DNA from: Melanopsichium pennsylvanicum
Lineage: Eukaryota; Basidiomycota; Ustilaginomycetes; Ustilaginales
Assembly (NCBI GenBank): GCA_900208305.1
Contig: OAPG01000020.1
Coordinates: 1 to 64,000 of the forward strand
Direction of reading: 5' to 3'
DNA: 64,000 nt
Shown piece after piece: positions 8,499 through 15,668 of the stretch (positions within the stretch are counted from its first letter, which is position 1; each line of letters starts with the position of its first letter). The translations under genes and the position numbers were made by a program. Below the pieces are notes generated by a model. It was not told the origin of the DNA. It saw nothing but the letters and a program-made list of their open reading frames with translations, and ran no database searches.

Positions 8499-9724
8499 TC
8501 CGGGGGATCCTCCGAATCCGATAGGTCACTGTCGGGGTTGGAGGCTGACCCGTCATCCATGGGGTTGACGAGTATAGTCCCGGAATCGTTGTCGAATGAA
8601 ATAGCATGTGCCCGGAGAGTTTGTGTTTGGGGCGCCTTTGGGCAGTCACGGGCCAAATGGTTGCTGCCACCGCAGCCGAAGCACTGCCCGTTGGTCCGTC
8701 GGTGCTGGCGAAGGCGTTCCGCCGCATCACGCGTAGGGTCCTTGGCCGGTAGTGGAGGTCGTTCCATTTTGCGGGGTCCCTCCGGGGGCTCTCGTTTGGC
8801 CGTCACGGCTGGGAGGGGCGGTCGGTGTCGCAGCTGTGACTCCGCGGGTCTTGTCGTGGCCTCCTGTATCACCTGCATCCGGCGCTCCGTGACAATGGCG
8901 GCGTTGATGAAGTCACGGATGTCGGTCATCGGCACGTGGGTGAGCTTTTCCCGTAGGCGCGGCCGGAGGCTTTGTTCAAACAGCATCAACGCCTGCTGCT
9001 GGTCGGTCAGGTGCGATTTGGCCGTCAGCGACATGAACTCCGCCGCGTGCTCCAATACTGATCCCTTCTGGCGGAGGGCATTCAGTTGGAGGCGTGCGGT
9101 GTAGCTGGGGTCGGGATCGCCATGGACGCGACGGAGGTCGGCGCAAAAGGCCCTCCAGGAGCTCATCCAGGGCGGATCCTCCCCCTCCTGTTGTCGCACA
9201 TTGCAAATGCGGGTTCGTGGTTTGCCCGTCATGTTGCCGATGGCAAACATGATGCGACGGGCATCCGTCGGAAACTTGGAGGGATTAGCCTCGAAGTTGA
9301 GTTCGCATTGATCCAAGAAGTCCTCCAGTTTGTCTTGGCTGCCGTCCCATTCCGGAGCCTGGAGTCGAATCTCTGGCTCGCGGGGCGCGGCCTCCACGTA
9401 GACGGGGGCTACGGTTGGCGGGGGGACCTGGGCAGCGGTTGCTCCTTGGTAGTGCTGAGAAGACTCCGGTCTAGGTTGATCCTCCCTGGGGAAGAAGGCG
9501 GCCTCTAACAGAGCGGTAATGCGCCGCTGTTGTTCAGAGGTTTCACGCAGAAGCGCCAGGATATCCACTTGCCCTTGGACCAAGGTGGTCAGGGCGGCGG
9601 GCGGTTCGCCCGAGGGTGCAACAACGCTGGCGGGCTCGTCTCCGCTGGGGGAGATGGTGGGAGCGTCTCCCTCCGCTTGGGGGGAGGCGTCCGTTTGGTT
9701 TCGTCGGTTGGAGCGTGTACTCAT
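8489..9724 (-). CDS. Gag polyprotein of the chromovirus
   Basis: This is a 411-residue Gag from ATG 9724 (MSTRSNRRNQ), 40 bases inside the 5' LTR boundary. A longer open frame reaches into the LTR but has no conserved content there. A disordered, acidic N-terminus is followed by a capsid-like helical region beginning near the EWDGSQDKLEDFLDQ motif (about residues 125-290), a basic Pro-rich linker and one CCHC zinc knuckle, CFGCGGSNHLARDC (about residue 355). The C-terminus is acidic. Gag forms the particle and packages RNA. Its stop codon is part of the frameshift signal that produces Gag-Pol. Confidence 0.92.
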   Translation of the reverse strand: MSTRSNRRNQTDASPQAEGDAPTISPSGDEPASVVAPSGEPPAALTTLVQGQVDILALLRETSEQQRRITALLEAAFFPREDQPRPESSQHYQGATAAQVPPPTVAPVYVEAAPREPEIRLQAPEWDGSQDKLEDFLDQCELNFEANPSKFPTDARRIMFAIGNMTGKPRTRICNVRQQEGEDPPWMSSWRAFCADLRRVHGDPDPSYTARLQLNALRQKGSVLEHAAEFMSLTAKSHLTDQQQALMLFEQSLRPRLREKLTHVPMTDIRDFINAAIVTERRMQVIQEATTRPAESQLRHRPPLPAVTAKREPPEGPRKMERPPLPAKDPTRDAAERLRQHRRTNGQCFGCGGSNHLARDCPKAPQTQTLRAHAISFDNDSGTILVNPMDDGSASNPDSDLSDSEDPPEGN

Positions 9725-9746
9725 CTTGGTTACGACGTCGTCCCGT

Positions 9747-9763
9747 GGGGAGGTCGCATGTAA
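9747..9763 (-). other. Primer-binding region, possible self-priming type
   Basis: The bases just inside the 5' LTR read TTACATGCGACCTCC in element sense. They do not start with TGG, as a tRNA-primed site would. Ten bases (TACATGCGAC, 9762-9753) are exactly complementary to GTCGCATGTA within the 5' LTR (9914-9905). In Tf1 the 5' end of the transcript folds back on the primer site and primes synthesis, and the same arrangement would fit here. Confidence 0.55.
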
Positions 9764-10193
9764 TGTTAAGGCTGTAGGGTCTAGATACCGCGGGCGGCTA
9801 CAGCCGGGATGGAGGCTACGGGTACGGAGAGGTCGTAGGCGGGGCGACACAGGCGGTCGGGGGTCAGAGCACACTACTGCGTTGCTATAGAGCTAACTAA
9901 GTAATACATGCGACGAGGTCCGGAGGCAACCTCATGTCAGGCGGGGGCGGGGTGGTAAGGTACAGGAACTATCGGTCACTTCCCACCGCGGCGTTGCAAT
10001 GTTAGGTTGCCGACGGTCGTATCCTACGTACGGAGGGGCCAGCCGCGGTTGGGCGGTAGGAGGGTCGTGTCAGGCCGACCGCTCCGCTGCGAGGGGTCCG
10101 GAGAGGGTCGGTCGGGGCCCGATCACGACGATCGCTCAATCGGGAGGGGGGCCGAGCACCCCCTCTTTGGACTCCGGTTGGTGGGCACTAACA
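9764..10193 (-). repeat. 5' LTR of the chromovirus
   Basis: This 430-bp LTR pairs with 2557-2986 at 427 of 430 positions. It carries G, C and G at 10012, 10120 and 10183, where the other LTR has A, T and A. It should hold the promoter for gag-pol on the minus strand. I see a GC-rich stretch near 9937-9950 but no clear TATA box. Confidence 0.95.
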
Positions 10194-10198
10194 GGCGG
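10194..10198. repeat. Target site duplication GGCGG (right)
   Basis: It matches 2552-2556 across the element. Confidence 0.9.
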
Positions 10199-10457
10199 CC
10201 TCTTCTTCGACCCTCTGTTGAAGCTGGGCGGCGGACTTGACGGGGGCCGACGAGGCGGGCTGCTGTCGGATTGAAGCCTGGAGCTGCTCGAAGCGCTGGT
10301 CGAACTCGCGGCTGAGTTGAGCAGAGACGGCTCGTACGATGTCCTCGGCGCTGAGAGGAGGAGGCGTCTGAGGTTCAGGCGAGACTGAGGAGGCGACGTC
10401 GCCCCCCTGCTGAGACGTTTCGGCTGCCTGGCCGGTTTGCTTTCCCTTCGGAGGCAT
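10194..10457 (-). pseudogene. Older retrotransposon gag, N-terminal part, split by the chromovirus
   Basis: This encodes the first 88 residues of the disrupted gag gene, from ATG 10457 (MPPKGKQTGQAAE) through a Gln/Ser-rich stretch and a helical segment (AQLSREFDQRFEQLQ) to EEEAA at the insertion point. The joined product continues in frame at 2551 with EAARLARTRV. The open frame extends upstream to 10733, but that part is Ser/His-rich and looks like a 5' leader read by chance. The ATG at 10457 is therefore preferred. Confidence 0.75.
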
Positions 10458-10981
10458 CTTGACGAGTGTATGCGCCTGTATGCGGGGACGGGTGCTTGAG
10501 GCGGCGCGAATGCGAGAATGAATGGACGTCGAGGGGTCCACAAAGGCGAGGAGGTGTCTACAGAGTGTAGAGAAGGTGTGGAGAATGGAGGGGAGGTTCG
10601 ACGGATGTATGGAGGATGATTGACGAATGTTCGAGGAGATGGCGATGGCGAGCGAATTGGAAGTGAGTGGCGGAGATCGTGTAATGAAGTCTAAGAGTGA
10701 AGTGGGCGCTGAGAGAATCACTCTTGTCACCATGTGATGCCGTGGGCATGCAAAGTGATTGGAGCAAAGATGATGGCATTACAGGAAGCTAGAGACGGCA
10801 AGGACGAAGGTGATACCTTTGCCCGAGGCCACGTTCAACCCGGCCAAAAAGGTCCAGGCTGAGCGTGACGCGCTACACTCCCAAGTTTGCAGGAGATGTT
10901 GTAGACATTGACCAGCACTTGCATTAAGGACACTTGTGTGTAGCGCAGGCCACACAATTATTTGGACAAGGCACACTACAC
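10458..10981. other. 5' region of the old gag gene and intergenic sequence
   Basis: On the minus strand the first 280 bases are a pyrimidine-rich leader (TCCACACC, TCTCTACAC runs) that may be the old element's untranslated region or LTR. No matching second LTR was found on the other side of the old gag. Beyond about 10740 no gene is visible. Confidence 0.35.
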
Positions 10982-11110
10982 CTGAACGGAGTGTTCACAG
11001 AGGCTAGTTGAGTTGGAACGGTTCCAGCGGATCTCGGCACAAACCAGATAGAACATGCACCTCCAGCGGGTTTCATTTTGGAACACAATAAAACCCCAGG
11101 TTTCATTGGA
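10982..11110 (+). repeat. Dispersed subtelomeric repeat, copy 3 (inverted)
   Basis: It contains the exact 19-base block (10982-11000) and 14-base block (11025-11038) seen in opposite orientation at 654-636 and 531-518. Here they are 24 bases apart instead of about 104. A later GGAACACAATAAAACC motif also has a counterpart near 588-602. From about 11080 to 11427 the sequence is poor in CpG and holds no gene. Confidence 0.5.
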
Positions 11111-11427
11111 TATTAAATGGAACCCCAAGCTAGGCACATTGGCCCCTGACATACAGCTTGCAGAATGCTACTTTTGGGATTCCACAATGGTACACTAACA
11201 GCACCAAAAACTACACTTTTCATGGCAATGTTGACCACAACCAAATAGCTGGACTGGACTTTGGATGATTAATTCTCTTCACAGCATCCACAGAGGTGTG
11301 CGCCACAGCTCTCCTTCTATGCTCTCCACCTTGCCTTCCTTGTAAGTCTGAGTGACATACAATGGTGAGTGCAGAGATGCATTGACTGAAGCTCAAGCAT
11401 ATAGCAAAAATAAACGAGGCAAAAGCA

Positions 11428-11529
11428 TGATCTCTGCCGGGTTCGAACCGGCGACCTCCTCCGTTAGCTATAACGATCTGAAGATAGAAGTTGTTAAGGA
11501 GACGCGCTAACCAACTGCGCCAAGAAACC
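11428..11529 (-). tRNA. tRNA-Val(AAC), intron-containing
   Basis: The minus strand folds as a full cloverleaf: acceptor GGTTTCT with AGAGATC, D arm GCGC/GCGC, anticodon stem TCTCC/GGAGG, T arm GCCGG-TTCGAAC-CCGGC and discriminator A. The loop TTAACA gives anticodon AAC. A 28-base intron (11491-11464) follows position 37. It contains GTTA, able to pair with the TAAC of the anticodon loop, as tRNA splicing requires. One acceptor pair is T-G here and T-A in the second copy at 27943. Confidence 0.93.
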
Positions 11530-11795
11530 TTGATAAGATGGAAAAACATTGTAATTATAACTCCGCAATATCTGTTTGCCCGAATGAAAGCCTCAGTTGC
11601 TCTACGTAGCGGCAGCTATTCTTAAGTGGCTCTAAAAAGGCGCAGAGTAGATTTCGGAAGGGACACTATCTCAAGACAGACCTACATAGTCATCCTCGAA
11701 TTCAGATATAACATGTGGAGAGAGTTTGAGCCACTAGGCTCCGTGTTTTGCAGATTGCATGGTACTGATTACAACATCGCAATTCGCGCAGAGAT

Positions 11796-13046
11796 TCACT
11801 TCTCAGAGAGTTCTTTGACGCCGGGAAGAGTCTTGCCCTCGAGAAGCTCAAGGGAGGCACCGCCACCAGTCGAGCAGTGCGAGATGCCCTCTTCAGCGCC
11901 GTACTTTGCGACCACGGTAGCGGTGTCACCACCACCAACAATGACGGTGGAACCGTTCTTCTCAGCCTCGAGACAAGCGTCGAGCATGGCTTTAGAGCCG
12001 CCAGCGAAGTTGTCGAACTCGAACACACCAGCAGGACCATTCCAAAGGATGGTCTTGGCCTTGAGAATAGTCTCGCGGAACTTCTTGCGCGAATCCTCAC
12101 CGGCGTCGAGTCCCATCCACTCGTCAGGGATCCCCTCGGCGTCGGTAGCGGAACCGGTCTTGGCGTTCTTGTCAAACTTGTCAGCAGTGATGTAGTCGAC
12201 GGGGAAGACGAGCTCGACGCCGTTCTTCTTGGCCTTCTCGACGAGTTCGGCGACCTTGTGGGAACCGGCCTCGTCAAAGAGCGAAGTGCCGATCTTTACG
12301 TTGTTGAGGGTTTTTTTGAAGGTGAAAGCCATACCACCGCAGATGATGAGCGAGTTGACCTTGTCCAACATGTTGTCAATGAGCTGGATCTTGTCCGAGA
12401 CCTTGGCACCACCGAGGATGGCAAGGAAAGGACGCTCGGGCGACTCGAGGGCCTTAGCGAAGAACTCGAGTTCCTTTTTCATGAGGAAACCGGCAGCACG
12501 CTGGGGCAGCTGAACACCGACCATGGAAGAGTGAGCACGGTGTGCGGTACCGAAAGCGTCGTTGATGTAGACATCACCGAGCTTGGTAAGAGAAGCACGA
12601 AACTCCTCGACCTTCTTGGGATCGGCCTTGACCTTCTCACCAGCCTCGTTGGTACCCTTGCCCTCCTCCTCAACGTGGTATCGGAGGTTCTCGAGCAAGA
12701 AAATCTTGCCACCAGTGGCAGAGGCAACGGCCTTCTCAGTGTCAGCACCAACACAGTCGGGAAGGAACTCGACATCCTTGTGGAGAAGCTTGGAGACCTC
12801 GGCAGCGACGGGCTTGAGCGAATACTTGGGAACGGCCTTGCCATCAGGGCGGCCCATGTGGGACATGAGAACGACAGTCTTTGCCTGCTTCTCGATGGCG
12901 TACTTGATGGTGGGAAGAGCAGCAACGATCCGCTGGTTGTTGGTGATCTTGGTGTCGTCCATGGGGACGTTGAAGTCGACACGGATCAAGACCTTCTTGT
13001 CTTTGAGGTCGACATCGGTGATACCAAGCTTGCTAGAGAGAGACAT
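11796..13046 (-). CDS. PGK1: Phosphoglycerate kinase
   Basis: This intronless 416-residue enzyme transfers phosphate between 1,3-bisphosphoglycerate and ADP in cytosolic glycolysis. It is full length for the family (yeast 416). The N-domain has RVDFNVP near residue 22, the HMGRPDG loop near 63 and LENLRYH near 118. The C-domain carries GGAKVSDK near 213, the [14 protein letters not shown] loop near 335 and the nucleotide-binding GGGDTA near 373. ATG 13046 (MSLSSKLG) fits the family start. It shares a 677-bp divergent intergenic region with the RPC4 gene. Its position about 11 kb from the telomere, beside a retrotransposon, is unusual for such a highly expressed gene, but nothing in the sequence suggests damage. 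Confidence 0.98.
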   Translation of the reverse strand: MSLSSKLGITDVDLKDKKVLIRVDFNVPMDDTKITNNQRIVAALPTIKYAIEKQAKTVVLMSHMGRPDGKAVPKYSLKPVAAEVSKLLHKDVEFLPDCVGADTEKAVASATGGKIFLLENLRYHVEEEGKGTNEAGEKVKADPKKVEEFRASLTKLGDVYINDAFGTAHRAHSSMVGVQLPQRAAGFLMKKELEFFAKALESPERPFLAILGGAKVSDKIQLIDNMLDKVNSLIICGGMAFTFKKTLNNVKIGTSLFDEAGSHKVAELVEKAKKNGVELVFPVDYITADKFDKNAKTGSATDAEGIPDEWMGLDAGEDSRKKFRETILKAKTILWNGPAGVFEFDNFAGGSKAMLDACLEAEKNGSTVIVGGGDTATVVAKYGAEEGISHCSTGGGASLELLEGKTLPGVKELSEK

Positions 13047-13723
13047 TGTGTATTGAAGAGGGATGTACGGGGTTGTAGAAATAGATCTTCGTGGTTGAAG
13101 GTGGAAGGAATGTTGAAAGCGTGGGCGCTACGTTGTTCAAAGTTGCGAGAAGATGTTGCTCACGCTGCTGGACACGGGCATAGCAAATCGATTGAAGGCA
13201 CATGCGAGCGAAGGCGCCGGAAAGATGCGAGCAGAATCTCACTGATCCGCAGTGCGTTCGTGAAAAAGCGGTTTTGGACCTTGAGGTGGAGCACCGCTCG
13301 CGAGAAATAGCAGCAAAGAGCTGCAACCGTGCGTATTGTGCCCGATTTCGACCTTCTTTCCTTAGCATCCTCTTTATCGATGGAGAGCGTGGTGAATGAC
13401 TCTGACTGCCTGACCCCCTTTCTTACTTTTCTGCGATTTTCTCGTCTGTTGGGCTATTGATTTGAATCGCGGCCTGCCTGCTCCCCGATTGCAAATTATC
13501 GGATTGGTGTGAGTGTCTCGGAACTCGGACCCAAAAACGTCCATCGGCCCTAAGAGTAGTACTATTTAAAACGATACAGTTTTTCGTCCTGCCTAGTCCC
13601 TCACATATTTTTGAGAAGACCCATGAGCATCAATTGCTCCTTCGACTCCACCTCCCCTTCCAAGCAGACCTATCGCTTCACCATCGAGTGTCGCACACAC
13701 AACCTCGGACCATCCAGATCACA
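13047..13723. promoter_or_regulatory. Divergent promoter region of PGK1 and RPC4
   Basis: This 677-bp gap separates two genes transcribed away from each other. Near 13563 there is a TTTAAA motif that could serve the plus-strand gene. Pyrimidine-rich stretches precede the RPC4 start. No further gene is seen. Confidence 0.5.
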
Positions 13724-15439
13724 ATGTCGGATCCTTCAAACCAGCCTTCGGGCTTAGGTCAATCCAACAATGGTGCTCGACCTTTCACCAACCCAACTGC
13801 ACCCGTCAATGGTCGTCCACTTCGAGCGGTGGCATCCCTTCGTGGCGCCGCCGCCCTCCGAGGTGGTTCAGGTCGCGGAGCTTCAACATCTTCGACCGCC
13901 TCAATTATTCCTTCTCGCTCTTCATACGCTTCTCCTGCTCCTGGTGCTGCCCCCGGCTCTGGCGTGCGCATGCAATTTCGACCAGTCATGCCACAACGTC
14001 GCAAAGCATCCGAATCTCCCGCACCTTTTTCTCTAGACGCCGCGGAATATTCTTCCGCGTCTCCTCTCTCTGCTCCCTCTGGGCCCTCTTCCAGTCCTCG
14101 CGGTCGAGGACGAGGTCGTGGCGGAGCTCGGCCGCCCCGACAGCCCGTTCAAATGACGGCATCTGGTCCCTTTGCTATGGGTCCTGCTGCCCGTTCTGCC
14201 GCCAAAAAAGTTGCCCCCATCGGCCCAGGCGGCTCATCACTAACTCCTGCAGCCGGTAGTGCTGACTCTAGCCGCAGCGATACACCGGCCAAAACCGACC
14301 CTGACCGCGCTGCATATCGTAACCCGGACAAACTCAAAGACGCAGAGCAGTACTCTGACCCAGAGGATGGCGGTGTGGAGATCGTAGACATGGACGAGGT
14401 ACATGTGCTTGACGAGCTGGCTCCTCGTGCGTTGCCAAGGATGGCGGAGAAGGAGAGCAAGAAGGACAAGCAAAGAGCAGCCAATGCTCGGCGGAAGAAG
14501 ATGGACGGTAGGATGTCGAAGGATGAAAAAGATGCCAAGCCAAAGTCGGGAGCTGTTAGAGTGAAGAGCGAGGATGACGATGATGATGCGACGAGAGATC
14601 TGCATTTCACCGTATCAGGTTGTACGAGTATGGCGATTTCGAGCGCCTCAGCAACACCAGCGCTAGAAGACGAAGCTGGTACAAAGGTCAATACTGCTGA
14701 CGCTCTCGATCTGTCGGAAAGTGAGGGCGAAGAGCTCATGGACGATTTAGTTGATGATTTTGTCTTCCACGATGACGACGATGTGAATCCAGAAAACAGG
14801 CTTTACTTGTTCCAGTTCCCACAGCTGTTCCCAAAATTCAAGGCACCTAAGAAGTCCAGGACCGGCCCGGTCACCACCACCGAAGCATCGGCACCAGATG
14901 CCGAAAAGTCCGCAACGAGCTCGCTTCGCAGTGTGTCGTTCGCAGAAGGTACTGCTGGAGGCGCTGGATCTGCTCGTGCAGCGATCAAAGACGACATCAG
15001 TGCCAGCTCGGAAATCGATTCCTCTGACGACGACTCAGCGTCGTCTGATGAAGAAGATGACAAGAAACGCGGCACAAAATCATCCTCCTCATCCAAAAGC
15101 GAAGGCTTGGTCGGCAAGCTCGACGTGTATCGAGATGGTCGAGTCTTCTTGCGCTTCGGCGAGCTTGTCATGGAGGTCACTGGAGGATCTCAGAGCACGT
15201 TCCTGCAACAAGTAATGTTGCTAGATCCGACAAATAAGAGTGCCACAGCGTTGGGTGAACTGCACAGGAAATTCATCGTCAGTCCAGAACTAGATTGCAT
15301 GCTAGTTGATATCAGTCTGCACGACGAGGAGCAACGGTTGGAGGCAGAGAGAAGGCGAAAAGCGGAAGAGGCAAAAGAGGATGAGAACAGGCGCAAATAT
15401 GGTGCCCCAGGTGCTGGATTTGGCTCTTTGGGTAGGTGA
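13724..15439 (+). CDS. RPC53: RNA polymerase III subunit RPC4 (RPC53-type)
   Basis: This 571-residue protein is recognised by its C-terminal RPC4 domain: GKLDVYRDGRVFLRFG at about residue 462, then FLQQVMLLDP and a final segment ending in charged helices. In yeast this subunit pairs with RPC37 and helps Pol III terminate and reinitiate on tRNA and 5S genes in the nucleus. The N-terminal 330 residues are low in complexity, with an RGRGRGRGG run near 130 and a Lys/Glu-rich segment near 250. ATG 13724 (MSDPSNQPSG) is the first ATG in this frame after the leader. The longer open frame upstream begins with TTG only. It is longer than the yeast protein (422 residues), mostly from N-terminal disorder. 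It converges with the eIF2B gene, 229 bp apart. Confidence 0.88.
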   Translation: MSDPSNQPSGLGQSNNGARPFTNPTAPVNGRPLRAVASLRGAAALRGGSGRGASTSSTASIIPSRSSYASPAPGAAPGSGVRMQFRPVMPQRRKASESPAPFSLDAAEYSSASPLSAPSGPSSSPRGRGRGRGGARPPRQPVQMTASGPFAMGPAARSAAKKVAPIGPGGSSLTPAAGSADSSRSDTPAKTDPDRAAYRNPDKLKDAEQYSDPEDGGVEIVDMDEVHVLDELAPRALPRMAEKESKKDKQRAANARRKKMDGRMSKDEKDAKPKSGAVRVKSEDDDDDATRDLHFTVSGCTSMAISSASATPALEDEAGTKVNTADALDLSESEGEELMDDLVDDFVFHDDDDVNPENRLYLFQFPQLFPKFKAPKKSRTGPVTTTEASAPDAEKSATSSLRSVSFAEGTAGGAGSARAAIKDDISASSEIDSSDDDSASSDEEDDKKRGTKSSSSSKSEGLVGKLDVYRDGRVFLRFGELVMEVTGGSQSTFLQQVMLLDPTNKSATALGELHRKFIVSPELDCMLVDISLHDEEQRLEAERRRKAEEAKEDENRRKYGAPGAGFGSLGR

Positions 15440-15668
15440 TAGCCGGCGAATTGCGAACGCAGGACGTAACCATACAGTGATCCATTCAGGAGCCTAGGCG
15501 CTCTCCGCATCCTGACCTCGCCTGTGCTCAAGTTCGTGTTCTTGAAGCTGACCCATTTGCGTTAGTTTCAGGTGTCGTTTTCGCATCCGCCAGCACAGGA
15601 AAACGTGCAACCGTACATTCGGTTTGAGAAAGGACAATGAGATTAGATTTCTGGCTTGATCCTTCAGA

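Larger units (their letters stand above)
2557..10193 (-). mobile_element. Complete Ty3/Gypsy chromovirus with an antisense accessory gene
   Basis: This 7637-bp LTR retrotransposon lies on the minus strand. It has two 430-bp LTRs with TGTTA...TAACA ends and a 5-bp target duplication (GGCGG). Internal order in element sense is primer-binding region, gag (9724-8489), a -1 frameshift signal, pol with protease, reverse transcriptase, RNase H and integrase ending in a chromodomain (8492-4929), about 1.9 kb holding an oppositely oriented spliced gene, a G-rich tract and the 3' LTR. The LTRs differ at only three sites, so the insertion is fairly young. One in-frame TGA interrupts the integrase, so this copy probably cannot move by itself. 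The chromodomain and the self-priming-like primer site place it near the Tf1/sushi elements of fungi (family knowledge). Confidence 0.95.

Noticed and set aside
9725..9874. Upstream extension of the chromovirus gag frame into the 5' LTR
   Set aside because: The same frame is open in the other LTR without gag behind it, and the stretch precedes the primer-binding region, so it is not part of Gag.
10458..10733. N-terminal extension of the old gag frame
   Set aside because: Ser/His/Thr-rich, leader-like composition, and a good ATG follows at 10457 with a typical Gag start.
11877..13310. 477-residue plus-strand frame
   Set aside because: It is the antisense shadow of the GC3-rich PGK1 gene, whose identity is certain.
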